This document shows positions 1 through 5,334 of a stretch of 7,380 bases of DNA, in pieces. This DNA is from Mucilaginibacter_A sp964244955 (GTDB lineage: Bacteria > Bacteroidota > Bacteroidia > Sphingobacteriales > Sphingobacteriaceae). A program made the translations under genes and the position numbers. Position 1 is the stretch's first letter. Each line of letters begins with the position of its first letter. Below the pieces are notes generated by a model that was not told the origin of the DNA, did not search any database, and saw only the letters and a list, made by a program, of their open reading frames with translations. Location of the stretch: positions 1-7,380 of the forward strand of contig CAXTKQ010000152.1 of assembly GCA_964244955.1 (NCBI GenBank). Direction: 5' to 3'.

Positions 1-1386
1 CCCAACAACTGGCAGTTTTTGATGCGTTACGCGCATTTGATGAAAGACGAAGCCGTAAACATGAGTGTCCGCGTTACGTTGGAGAAAATGGCTTTCGGCG
101 GCATTTACGACCAGATTGGCGGCGGTTTTGCACGCTATTCTGTGGATGGAAAATGGCACGTGCCGCATTTCGAAAAAATGTTGTACGATAATGCGCAGTT
201 GGTTAGCCTTTATGCCGAGGCTTTTACCTGGGCCGTTGATCCGCTTTATCCAAAAATTATCGAAGAAACGCTGACTTTTATCGAACGCGAACTCACTTCT
301 CCCGAAGGCGGTTTTTATTCGGCTTTGGATGCAGACAGCGAAGGCGTGGAAGGCAAATTTTACACCTTTACCAAAACCGAAGTGGAAGATGTTTTGGGCG
401 AAGATGCAGAACTGTTTTGTACTTATTTCCATGTTACCGAAGAAGGAAATTGGGAAGAGGAGCAAACCAATATTTTCTTCCGAAAAGATGACGCAGATGA
501 ACTGGACGAACGTTTCGGACTTTCTGTAGATGAACTTCAAACAAAAATAAATCAAGCACGCCAAAAAATACTGGATAAAAGAAGCACGCGCGTTCGTCCG
601 GGTTTAGACCATAAAATTTTGGCCGGTTGGAACGGTTTGATGTTAAAAGGGTATTGCGATGCTTACCGCGCTTTAAACGAGCCGCAATATCTGGAAACGG
701 CCAAGCGCAATGCTTCTTTTATCCTGCAAAATTTATCCAACGGAAACGGAAAACTGAAACGTGTTTTTGGCAATGATTCGCCTGCTTTTTTGGATGATTA
801 TACGTTGGTAGCCGAAGCATTGATCAGTTTGTACGAAGTTACTTTTGAGGAAAACTGGTTGCAGGAAGCAAGAAAAATCAACGATTACGCCTTGGATCAT
901 TTTTACGATCTGGCCACCGGCATGTTCTTCTACACTTCGGATGAAGATGCGCAATTGATCGCCCGGAAAACAGAAGTGATGGATAACGTGATCCCGGCTT
1001 CCAACTCCGTCATGGCCCGAAATCTAAAGAAATTAGGTTTGTTTTTCGATCATAACGAATACATCGAATTAGCTGCACAACTTTTAAGAAACGTGGAAAA
1101 GAACATGGCGCCTTATGGTTCGTCGTTTTCCAATTGGGCGATGCTGCTTTTAGAGGAAGTTTTTGGTGTTTATGAAATCGTAATTGTTGGCGACGAAGCC
1201 GAAGAAAAACGCAAGGCTTTCGAGCAAAAATATCTGCCCAACAAAATTATCTTGGGCGGAACAAAAGGAACTTTACCTTTGTTGCAGGATAAAACCGGTA
1301 GTAAAAACAGCATTTTTGTTTGCAAAGACAAAACCTGCCAGTTGCCGGTTAATGAAGTATCCGAAGCGTTTAAACAAATTGAGTAA
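1..1386 (+). CDS. Thioredoxin domain-containing protein, DUF255/YyaL/SSP411 family (5'-truncated by window edge)
   Basis: The frame is open from base 1 (PNNWQFLMRYAH...), so the true start lies upstream; 461 residues are visible, ending at TAA 1384-1386. Family hallmarks appear in the expected order: GGIYDQIGGGFARYS followed by WHVPHFEKMLYDNAQL near window residues 33-68, FYSALDADSEG then GKFYTFT about residues 105-123, DHKILAGWNGLM about 204-215, LDDYTLVAEALISLYE about 263-278, and a SNSVMARNL stretch about 335-343. These mark the alpha/alpha-barrel (six-hairpin glycosidase-like) part of YyaL/spermatogenesis-associated protein 20 homologues. The N-terminal thioredoxin-fold DUF255 domain should be just outside the window. 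The biochemical role of the family is poorly known; a cytoplasmic redox or sugar-related enzyme is often suggested. No frameshift or missing hallmark is visible. The next gene, slyD, is 79 nt downstream on the same strand. The family call is secure; the function is not. Confidence 0.93.
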   Translation, partial: PNNWQFLMRYAHLMKDEAVNMSVRVTLEKMAFGGIYDQIGGGFARYSVDGKWHVPHFEKMLYDNAQLVSLYAEAFTWAVDPLYPKIIEETLTFIERELTSPEGGFYSALDADSEGVEGKFYTFTKTEVEDVLGEDAELFCTYFHVTEEGNWEEEQTNIFFRKDDADELDERFGLSVDELQTKINQARQKILDKRSTRVRPGLDHKILAGWNGLMLKGYCDAYRALNEPQYLETAKRNASFILQNLSNGNGKLKRVFGNDSPAFLDDYTLVAEALISLYEVTFEENWLQEARKINDYALDHFYDLATGMFFYTSDEDAQLIARKTEVMDNVIPASNSVMARNLKKLGLFFDHNEYIELAAQLLRNVEKNMAPYGSSFSNWAMLLLEEVFGVYEIVIVGDEAEEKRKAFEQKYLPNKIILGGTKGTLPLLQDKTGSKNSIFVCKDKTCQLPVNEVSEAFKQIE

Positions 1387-1391
1387 GTAAA

Positions 1392-1440
1392 AAGAGCGAA
1401 GAGCGGAGTGCTAAGACATGTATATCTTCAATCCTCGCTC
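1392..1440. repeat. Short tandem AAGAGCG repeat with weak dyad in the DUF255-slyD spacer
   Basis: Two head-to-tail copies of AAGAGCG lie at 1392-1405. GAGCGA at 1394-1399 can pair with TCGCTC at 1435-1440 across a 35-nt loop that itself holds the palindrome ACATGT. No T-tract follows, so it is not a convincing terminator. It may be a degenerate copy of an interspersed intergenic repeat, but one copy in one window cannot show that. No clear promoter box for slyD is visible in this 79-nt spacer. Confidence 0.3.
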
Positions 1441-1465
1441 CCCGATCTTCTAAAAACAAAAAAGA

Positions 1466-1966
1466 ATGAAAATTGAACCACAGCACGTAGTATCATTAAC
1501 TTATGATTTGTACGTAGATCAGGAAAACGGCGAAGAGGGTTTGGTAGAAAGTGCCACCCAGGAGCAGCCATTAACATTTATATATGGCGCAGGCCAGATG
1601 CTGCCCAAGTTTGAAGAGCATTTGAGCGGTTTAAGCACCGGCGACCAGTACGAATTTCGGTTAACGGCTGACGATGCTTACGGCGAATACGATAACGAAG
1701 CCGTTGCCAGTTTGCCAAAAGAAATGTTCGGGTCAGAACCGGTTCCGGCAGTGGGCACGATGCTGCCTTTGCAGGATAACCAGGGCAACCGCTTGCAGGG
1801 CCAGGTAGTTTCTGTTGCCAAAGATGCCGTTATTGTTGATTTAAACCACCCGATGGCCGGCCAGGCTTTGCATTTTAAAGGCGAAATTTTAAACGTTCGC
1901 CCAGCAAATGAAGAAGAATTATCACATGGCCATGCGCATGGCGCAGATGGAGATGCTGGTCATTAA
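1466..1966 (+). CDS. slyD: FKBP-type peptidyl-prolyl cis-trans isomerase, SlyD-like
   Basis: This 166-residue cytoplasmic protein has the complete SlyD layout. The FKBP half carries GAGQMLPKFE (41-50), the G-L-S-T-G-D turn (55-60) and AYGEYD (71-76). An insert-in-flap chaperone segment follows (about 77-122). The FKBP fold then closes with VDLNHPMAGQALHF (124-137) and the NVRPANEEEL strand (143-152). The tail HGHAHGADGDAGH has four histidines, a short version of the metal-binding tail of SlyD proteins, so nickel or other divalent-metal binding is plausible. In the family these proteins speed prolyl isomerisation and act as folding chaperones. The ATG at 1466 is the first in-frame start next to the conserved first strand; no Shine-Dalgarno is seen, as is usual in Bacteroidota. 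The gene ends 40 nt before a strong hairpin terminator and is convergent with the M56 gene. Confidence 0.95.
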   Translation: MKIEPQHVVSLTYDLYVDQENGEEGLVESATQEQPLTFIYGAGQMLPKFEEHLSGLSTGDQYEFRLTADDAYGEYDNEAVASLPKEMFGSEPVPAVGTMLPLQDNQGNRLQGQVVSVAKDAVIVDLNHPMAGQALHFKGEILNVRPANEEELSHGHAHGADGDAGH

Positions 1967-1975
1967 AAAGATTGA

Positions 1976-1991
1976 ATGCTTCTTTTAGCAT
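1976..1991 (+). repeat. Recurrent post-stop motif, copy 1 (ATGC-TTCTTTTA-GCAT)
   Basis: The motif begins 10 nt after the slyD stop and reads on the same strand as slyD. ATGC at 1976-1979 can pair with GCAT at 1988-1991 around an 8-nt TTCTTTTA loop. The core TGCTTCTTTTA (1977-1987) is exactly shared with copies at 4424-4442, 4540-4558 and 6418-6435. Function is unknown; the stem alone is too short to act as a terminator. Confidence 0.5.
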
Positions 1992-2005
1992 ATAAAAATT
2001 GGTGT

Positions 2006-2044
2006 ATAAAAAATCCCGGTCAGTTGTTGATCGGGATTTTTTAT
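2006..2044. terminator. Bidirectional rho-independent terminator between slyD and the M56 gene
   Basis: A near-perfect hairpin pairs an A-tract plus TCCCG on the left arm (to 2018) with CGGGA plus a T-tract on the right arm (from 2032). The stem continues through one G-T wobble and the pairs T2020-A2030, C2021-G2029 and A2022-T2028, leaving the five-base loop GTTGT (2023-2027). The A-tract on one side and T-tract on the other make it usable from both strands. It sits between the slyD stop (1966) and the M56 stop (2053), exactly where a shared terminator for convergent genes is expected. Confidence 0.92.
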
Positions 2045-2052
2045 GTTGAGGA

Positions 2053-3900
2053 TTATGGCTTCTCTGGTGCTTCGGTTTTTTCCGGGACTTCGGTTTTTTC
2101 CGGTTGTTCAGGCAAACGGTATTTTAAAGAGTTTTTACGCAATTTTTCCATCTGTTGCCTCCATTTTTTACTGTTAAATTGCTTGTTTAATTTAATATTT
2201 TGTTTGCGCAAATCTTCCATCTGCTTTTTCCATTCCGGGCTGTTGAATTGCTTTTGGATTTCTTCGCCCTGAAGCTTAATATCTTCCATCTGCTTTTTAA
2301 ACTCCGGACTATTGAATTGCTTACGGATTTCTTCGCCTTGTTTGCGGATTTCTTCCTGCTGTTTTTTCCATTCCGTACTGTTAAACTGCTTACGTATTTC
2401 TTCGCCTTGTTTGCGAATATTTTCCTGCTGTTTTTTCCATTCGGGGCTGTTAAACTGCTTGCGTATTTCTTCGCCTTGTTTCCGAATTTCTGCTGCCTGT
2501 TTTTTCCATTCTGTACTACTGTAGAAAATGGTATCGTTAAGTCCAGGAATTGCGCGAAATTTGCCATTCGAGTCTTGGAAATATTTAAAACCTTGCAACT
2601 GGTTCAACCTTCCATTCTCTTTCAAAAACTCCTTTCTTGATTCTGCAGGCAGTTCTTCTACCGAATTGTATTCCTTTCTACTTCCTGTAGAATCTTCCAA
2701 CACAATTTTAAACTTGTTTTTAGATTTGATAACGGTATCTTTAAAGTTATTGATTGTGAATTTCGTATTATTAAGTTTGATCTTTTTACGGCCTTTATAA
2801 ACAGGCTTGTAATTGTTGGTAAATTGTTCAACTTTATTAGAGTCCAATACTTCTTTTACCGCCTTAAAATGTGTAGCAATTGTGCGTTTAATTTCTTTCC
2901 TTGCCGGCACATTCCAGGCAACAGATATTCCAATTGTGGCAATAGCGAGCAGTAATACAATGAGTTTGTTTTGTGGGGAAGAATTGTTGATTTCCATATT
3001 GGTGATTCTTTTAATGCGGTTTAACAATGTATATTTTTTGCCGTTGGCGGCTAAAGCGAGCGATAATTGTGTGTTTCTAAAAGTTTCTATTTGAAGCAAA
3101 GCGTGGGCATAAGCAAGCGTATCGCGGGTTTTATCGAGCACTAAATCGTCGCAACATTGCTCGCGGTATAAATTGATCTCGCGGCTCATTAGCCAAATCA
3201 TCGGGTTAAAAAATAAAAACGATTGAATAATGCTGAGCAAAATATTCAGCAGGTAATCCGCCCGTTTGATATGGGCCAGTTCGTGCAGTAAAATGGCTTC
3301 CGTTTGTTGGATGGAAAGTTGGTTGATGAGTGCAATTGGAAAAACAATCATCGGTTTAAAAAATCCAAGTGTAAGCGGAACTTGGACCTTGTTTGACAGA
3401 AATATAGATACTGTTTTTACCAGGTTAAAATGTTTGGCCAATTGTACAACCTGATTATCCCAACGGCTTTCCTGCCGCTGTTCGTTCTTGCGGAACCAAT
3501 TGATGTTGATCAAACCGATCGTTAACCGCAGCACACAAAAAACCAAACCCATTAAATACAAACCGGTAATGGTATAAGCGTAACGGCCCGTCCAATAACT
3601 TAAAGTTTGCGCAAAATTTGGTTTTAAATCGGGAATATTTTGGCTTGACGAAATCAGGTTTGAAGCAACAAAACTGTTTGAAATTGCGTTTTCTGCTTCA
3701 CCATAATGCTGAAACAGCGTGAGCAAAAACCCGGCAAACAGCAAAACCGATGCGCCGTAGTACAGGTTAAAACGCAAGGCCGGCGAACGGTTTTTAAACA
3801 CCGAAAACATGAATTTGAGCGCGATAAACACGAGCAAGCCTTGCAGGCACGATTCGGGCAGCGTTTTACTTAAAGCGAGTATGAACAGGCTGGTTTCCAT
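2053..3900 (-). CDS. M56-family (BlaR1/MecR1-like) membrane metallopeptidase with 23-residue C-terminal repeats
   Basis: This 615-residue inner-membrane protein has hydrophobic helices at about 5-35, 44-64, 108-133, 216-236 and 312-330. The zinc site is HELAH at 206-210 (codons at 3271-3285), followed by REQCCDDLVLD at 246-256, which supplies the family's downstream acidic residues. In BlaR1-type proteins the peptidase cleaves itself and triggers loss of the partner repressor. The gene starts 7 nt after a BlaI-family gene, so both are likely one operon. After the last helix there is no penicillin-binding sensor domain. Instead there is a linker (about 335-460), five well-conserved 23-residue repeats plus a degenerate sixth (462-599), and a PEKTE-type tail (600-615). 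By BlaR1 topology this part faces the periplasm; that is inference. The signal sensed is unknown, and a beta-lactam ligand should not be assumed. The start ATG at 3900 precedes the first membrane helix. Confidence 0.9.
   Translation of the reverse strand: METSLFILALSKTLPESCLQGLLVFIALKFMFSVFKNRSPALRFNLYYGASVLLFAGFLLTLFQHYGEAENAISNSFVASNLISSSQNIPDLKPNFAQTLSYWTGRYAYTITGLYLMGLVFCVLRLTIGLININWFRKNEQRQESRWDNQVVQLAKHFNLVKTVSIFLSNKVQVPLTLGFFKPMIVFPIALINQLSIQQTEAILLHELAHIKRADYLLNILLSIIQSFLFFNPMIWLMSREINLYREQCCDDLVLDKTRDTLAYAHALLQIETFRNTQLSLALAANGKKYTLLNRIKRITNMEINNSSPQNKLIVLLLAIATIGISVAWNVPARKEIKRTIATHFKAVKEVLDSNKVEQFTNNYKPVYKGRKKIKLNNTKFTINNFKDTVIKSKNKFKIVLEDSTGSRKEYNSVEELPAESRKEFLKENGRLNQLQGFKYFQDSNGKFRAIPGLNDTIFYSSTEWKKQAAEIRKQGEEIRKQFNSPEWKKQQENIRKQGEEIRKQFNSTEWKKQQEEIRKQGEEIRKQFNSPEFKKQMEDIKLQGEEIQKQFNSPEWKKQMEDLRKQNIKLNKQFNSKKWRQQMEKLRKNSLKYRLPEQPEKTEVPEKTEAPEKP
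2056..2103 (-). repeat. PEKTE[V/A] hexapeptide tandem at the C terminus of the M56 protein
   Basis: Residues 600-615 read PEKTEV, PEKTEA, PEKP: an 18-bp unit repeated twice plus a partial third copy. The Pro/Glu/Lys composition suggests an extended, disordered tail after the helical repeats. It ends directly at the stop codon. Confidence 0.8.
2104..2517 (-). repeat. Six 69-bp in-frame tandem repeats encoding 23-residue charged helices
   Basis: Residues 462-599 of the M56 protein consist of 23-residue units starting S[T/P]E[W/F]KKQ and ending QFN, at 462, 485, 508, 531, 554 and a diverged last unit at 577. The consensus is S-P/T-E-W-K-K-Q-x-E-x-I-R-K-Q-G-E-E-I-R-K-Q-F-N. The three units encoded between about 2311 and 2517 are nearly identical also at DNA level, which suggests recent expansion; the units nearer the C terminus have drifted. 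The composition (Glu, Lys, Arg, Gln with spaced Trp/Ile/Phe) predicts long amphipathic or coiled-coil helices. Confidence 0.93.
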
Positions 3901-3907
3901 ACGTTTT

Positions 3908-4285
3908 TTATTTTTGGTTAAGTTGGTCCAAGTATTTTTTGATCGCTTCCAGTTCTTCCGGAGATGATTTATGGCCGCTTAAAGCCTGCATCACCAATTG
4001 CGAAGCCGATCCGTTAAAAGCGCTGTCAATCAGTTTGTTCACCAAGCTTTTCTGCGTCTTTTTTTGGTTCAGCAAAGCTTTATAAACATGCGTGCGGTTG
4101 CTGGCATCGCGTTCTACCAAGCCTTTTTCGTGCATCAACTGCATTAGTTTTAAGGTTGTGGTGTAGCCAATTTCGGTTTGTTTCAGCTTGCTAAGTTCCT
4201 CGTTTACTTCTCGAACGGTACACGAGTTTTTCTGCCACAAAATTTGTAAAATCTCCAGTTCGCTTTCCGTTGGTTTTAGGCTCAT
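3908..4285 (-). CDS. BlaI/MecI/CopY-family transcriptional repressor
   Basis: This 125-residue cytoplasmic winged-helix repressor has the family pattern throughout: the N-terminal LKPTESELEILQILWQK (3-19), TVREVNEEL (23-31), the recognition-helix region IGYTTTLKLMQLMHEKGL (39-56), the wing ERDASNRTHVYKAL (58-71) and a C-terminal dimerisation helix bundle including LVNKLIDSAFNGSASQLV (81-98). The last corresponds to the region cut in staphylococcal BlaI when the system is induced. Length is typical of the family. It lies 7 nt upstream of the M56 peptidase gene on the same strand, the normal repressor-sensor arrangement. Two perfect inverted repeats with TACGAA half-sites lie directly upstream over its promoter, so autoregulation is likely. 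The closest named analogues are BlaI and MecI, but nothing here ties the pair to beta-lactam resistance, so I give no symbol. Confidence 0.95.
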   Translation of the reverse strand: MSLKPTESELEILQILWQKNSCTVREVNEELSKLKQTEIGYTTTLKLMQLMHEKGLVERDASNRTHVYKALLNQKKTQKSLVNKLIDSAFNGSASQLVMQALSGHKSSPEELEAIKKYLDQLNQK

Positions 4286-4293
4286 CTTTTTAT

Positions 4294-4309
4294 TACGAAT
4301 ATTTTCGTA
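4294..4309. promoter_or_regulatory. Putative BlaI-type operator O1 (TACGAA-N4-TTCGTA)
   Basis: A perfect 6-bp inverted repeat, TACGAA TATT TTCGTA, begins 9 nt upstream of the repressor ATG. It overlaps the transcription start predicted from the -7 box at 4313-4320. It shares both half-sites with O2 at 4319-4334, and the two centres are 25 bp apart. Binding by the adjacent repressor is inferred from position, symmetry and duplication. Confidence 0.8.
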
Positions 4310-4312
4310 GGG

Positions 4313-4343
4313 CTAATGTACGAAGTGTTTCGTATAAACCAAA
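4313..4343 (-). promoter_or_regulatory. Bacteroidota-type promoter of the blaI-M56 operon
   Basis: On the minus strand a TTTG -33 element (4343-4340) is followed after 19 nt by TACATTAG (4320-4313), which matches the TAnnTTTG -7 consensus at all but one position. This predicts a start near 4306 and a leader of about 20 nt. O2 fills most of the spacer between the two boxes and O1 covers the start site, so repressor bound at either would block the polymerase. Confidence 0.65.
4319..4334. promoter_or_regulatory. Putative BlaI-type operator O2 (TACGAA-N4-TTCGTA)
   Basis: A perfect 6-bp inverted repeat, TACGAA GTGT TTCGTA, with the same half-sites and the same 4-bp spacer length as O1 but a different spacer sequence. 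It lies between the -33 and -7 boxes. Conservation of the arms with a free spacer is the pattern expected of a dimer-binding site. Confidence 0.8.
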
Positions 4344-4390
4344 TATTTTTTAAAATAATTTTTCTGTGAGAGCGGGGCGAACAAATTTTA

Positions 4391-4408
4391 GTCGGTAAAA
4401 GAAGTATT
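4391..4408 (-). repeat. Degenerate copy of the recurrent TTCTTTTA motif
   Basis: On the minus strand this reads ATACTTCTTTTACCGAC, one base off the core TGCTTCTTTTA, and lacks the GCAT arm. It lies upstream of the blaI promoter, and 16 nt of it (4393-4408) are identical to 2846-2861 inside the M56 gene. It may be decayed or coincidental. Confidence 0.3.
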
Positions 4409-4423
4409 TTTATAGTTTTAGCT

Positions 4424-4442
4424 ATGCCGATAAAAGAAGCAC
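4424..4442 (-). repeat. Recurrent motif, copy 2 (GTGC-TTCTTTTA-TCG-GCAT)
   Basis: The core TGCTTCTTTTA is exact on the minus strand (4441-4431) and is followed by TCGGCATA. The arms are GTGC and GCAT, so pairing would use one G-U wobble in RNA, keeping the dyad seen in the other copies. It lies about 130 nt past the stop of the DUF3052-YdeI gene, downstream of copy 3. Confidence 0.4.
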
Positions 4443-4455
4443 CTGTAATTTACAG
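4443..4455. repeat. 13-bp perfect palindrome CTGTAA-T-TTACAG
   Basis: Two 6-bp arms flank a single T in the gene-free stretch between the blaI promoter and the DUF3052-YdeI gene. It directly abuts motif copy 2. It could be a protein-binding site, but no nearby start codon uses it and no second copy is visible, so the role is unknown. Confidence 0.35.
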
Positions 4456-4501
4456 CAAAAAGGTTAATGGTGGAAAAGTAGCCCGCTATGCTTCTCTCTC
4501 T

Positions 4502-4525
4502 GAAAGGAGTTAGGTGTTTCCTTTC
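4502..4525. repeat. Inverted repeat GAAAGGA/TCCTTTC
   Basis: Seven-base arms at 4502-4508 and 4519-4525 surround a 10-nt loop, and both arms sit in purine/pyrimidine-rich sequence. There is no T-tract on either strand, so a rho-independent terminator is unlikely. It lies 45-68 nt past the stop of the minus-strand gene and may stabilise its 3' end or be a remnant of an interspersed repeat. Confidence 0.4.
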
Positions 4526-4539
4526 TCCAGCCCAAATTT

Positions 4540-4558
4540 ATGCCGGTAAAAGAAGCAT
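4540..4558 (-). repeat. Recurrent post-stop motif, copy 3 (ATGC-TTCTTTTA-CCG-GCAT)
   Basis: On the minus strand the motif begins 11 nt after the stop of the DUF3052-YdeI gene and reads in the same direction as that gene. It contains the exact core TGCTTCTTTTA (4557-4547), with ATGC and GCAT arms around an 11-nt loop. Position and orientation match copy 1 after slyD and copy 4 after the lipoprotein gene. Confidence 0.5.
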
Positions 4559-4569
4559 CTAAACCCGTT

Positions 4570-5220
4570 TCAATCCAGCAATTTTTCCAACATTTTTTGA
4601 ACCCGGCCCGCGCGGGTTTTTTCTTGTTTAGCGGTCAATATCCAAACCACATATTCTTTTTGGTGGCTGTAGGCCAACTGTTGATATTTTGCAAAAGCGG
4701 CCGGTTGCTGTTCCAACGCCTGCTTTACGTCATCCGGCAAATGCACAACCCGGTTTTTGGTATCAATAAATTTATTCAATTCGTTTTCCCGGATTGCAGC
4801 ATTAGAAACAGTAGATTTTTTAACCTGATTTATTGGCCGCAAACGCAAAGCCGTCCAGGTTTGATCAATGGATGCTGCCGATACAACCCTTAAATTGTAT
4901 TTTTCCAATTCCGTCCAATTTCCCGTCATTTCCAAATCAGAAACCACGCCCGAGCTTTTTTTGGGATAAGCAACCCAGCAAATAGCTTCCGGCTTTAAAA
5001 CAGGAATAATTGTGGGCAAAACTACTTGTAAGCCGTTGCTGTTTTTAACAAAAAATAAAATGCCGTTAAATGTTTCATCATTTGCAATGGAGGTTTTTAC
5101 TTCGATTGAAAGTGCAGCAAAGCCTTTAACAAATCCTTCCGGCGCATGGATAAACAACCAATGTTGTGCTGTTTTTATCAGTAGTTTTTTGGCAAGTTGG
5201 GCAGGGGTTGTTGGTTGCAT
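4570..5220 (-). CDS. DUF3052-like / YdeI-OmpD-associated two-domain protein
   Basis: This 216-residue protein has no signal peptide or membrane helix and is presumably cytoplasmic. The N-terminal part (about 5-130) resembles DUF3052-type domains: LAKKLLIKTAQHWLFIHAPEGF (9-30), an aromatic-rich CWVAYPKKSSGVVSDLE (81-97), and SAASIDQTWTALRLRP (114-129). The C-terminal part (about 145-216) has the YdeI/OmpD-associated pattern: VHLPDDVKQALEQQPAAFAKYQQL (159-182), then EYVVWILTAKQEKTRAGRVQKMLEKL, with the conserved WI...AK..ETR-type segment. Proteins with this second domain are annotated as YdeI-family or bacteriocin-protection proteins; the molecular activity is not established. The start ATG at 5220 is followed directly by the conserved first helix. 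It is transcribed alone, divergently from the beta-barrel gene across a 114-nt AT-rich gap. Family assignment is from remembered motifs; function remains open. Confidence 0.8.
   Translation of the reverse strand: MQPTTPAQLAKKLLIKTAQHWLFIHAPEGFVKGFAALSIEVKTSIANDETFNGILFFVKNSNGLQVVLPTIIPVLKPEAICWVAYPKKSSGVVSDLEMTGNWTELEKYNLRVVSAASIDQTWTALRLRPINQVKKSTVSNAAIRENELNKFIDTKNRVVHLPDDVKQALEQQPAAFAKYQQLAYSHQKEYVVWILTAKQEKTRAGRVQKMLEKLLD
4600..4622 (+). terminator. Terminator-like hairpin on the strand opposite the DUF3052-YdeI gene
   Basis: AACCCG (4600-4605) can pair with CGGGTT (4613-4618) around a 7-nt loop, and a run of six T (4617-4622) follows on the plus strand. It lies inside the 3' end of the minus-strand gene, where it encodes the conserved KTRAGRV residues, so the structure may be a by-product of coding. 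If used, it would stop plus-strand transcripts entering the gene from its 3' side. Confidence 0.3.
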
Positions 5221-5292
5221 AAATACTATTTAACTTTCTAAATTTATTTAAAAAATTAATTTGACCTTAACAGGTTTTTAAATTAATAAAAC

Positions 5293-5300
5293 TATTTTAG
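5293..5300 (+). promoter_or_regulatory. Possible -7 box of the barrel-lipoprotein operon in an AT-rich divergent spacer
   Basis: TATTTTAG matches TAnnTTTG except at one position and lies 34 nt before the barrel ATG. No TTTG is found at the usual 19-21 nt upstream; the nearest (5260-5263) is 29 nt away, so support is weak. The rest of the 5221-5334 spacer is very AT-rich. It holds a TTAATTT/AAATTAA dyad (5256-5262 and 5280-5286), and I see no convincing promoter for the divergent DUF3052-YdeI gene. Confidence 0.25.
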
Positions 5301-5334
5301 AAAATAAAATTTATGATTTACTTACGCCATCTCT

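Noticed and set aside
2104..2517. CRISPR-like array
   Set aside because: The 69-bp units are contiguous with no unique spacers and code an in-frame protein repeat.
2187..2640. Long open frames on both strands across the 69-bp repeats
   Set aside because: The repeat length is a multiple of three, so any frame open in one unit stays open in all. They are shadows of the M56 repeat region.
3908..4285. Calling the operon a beta-lactam resistance system
   Set aside because: There is no beta-lactamase or penicillin-binding protein gene nearby and the peptidase lacks a penicillin-sensing domain; BlaI/M56 pairs are widespread in Bacteroidota with other roles.
4424..4513. Small plus-strand ORF MPIKEAPVIYSKK... 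of 29 codons
   Set aside because: It arises because the recurrent motif contains ATGCCG; it has no recognisable features, no promoter and no conserved partner, and a similar false start occurs at 4540.
4540..4893. Plus-strand 117-codon frame over the DUF3052-YdeI gene
   Set aside because: It is antisense to a gene with clear family motifs, starts within the recurrent motif and has no recognisable domain.
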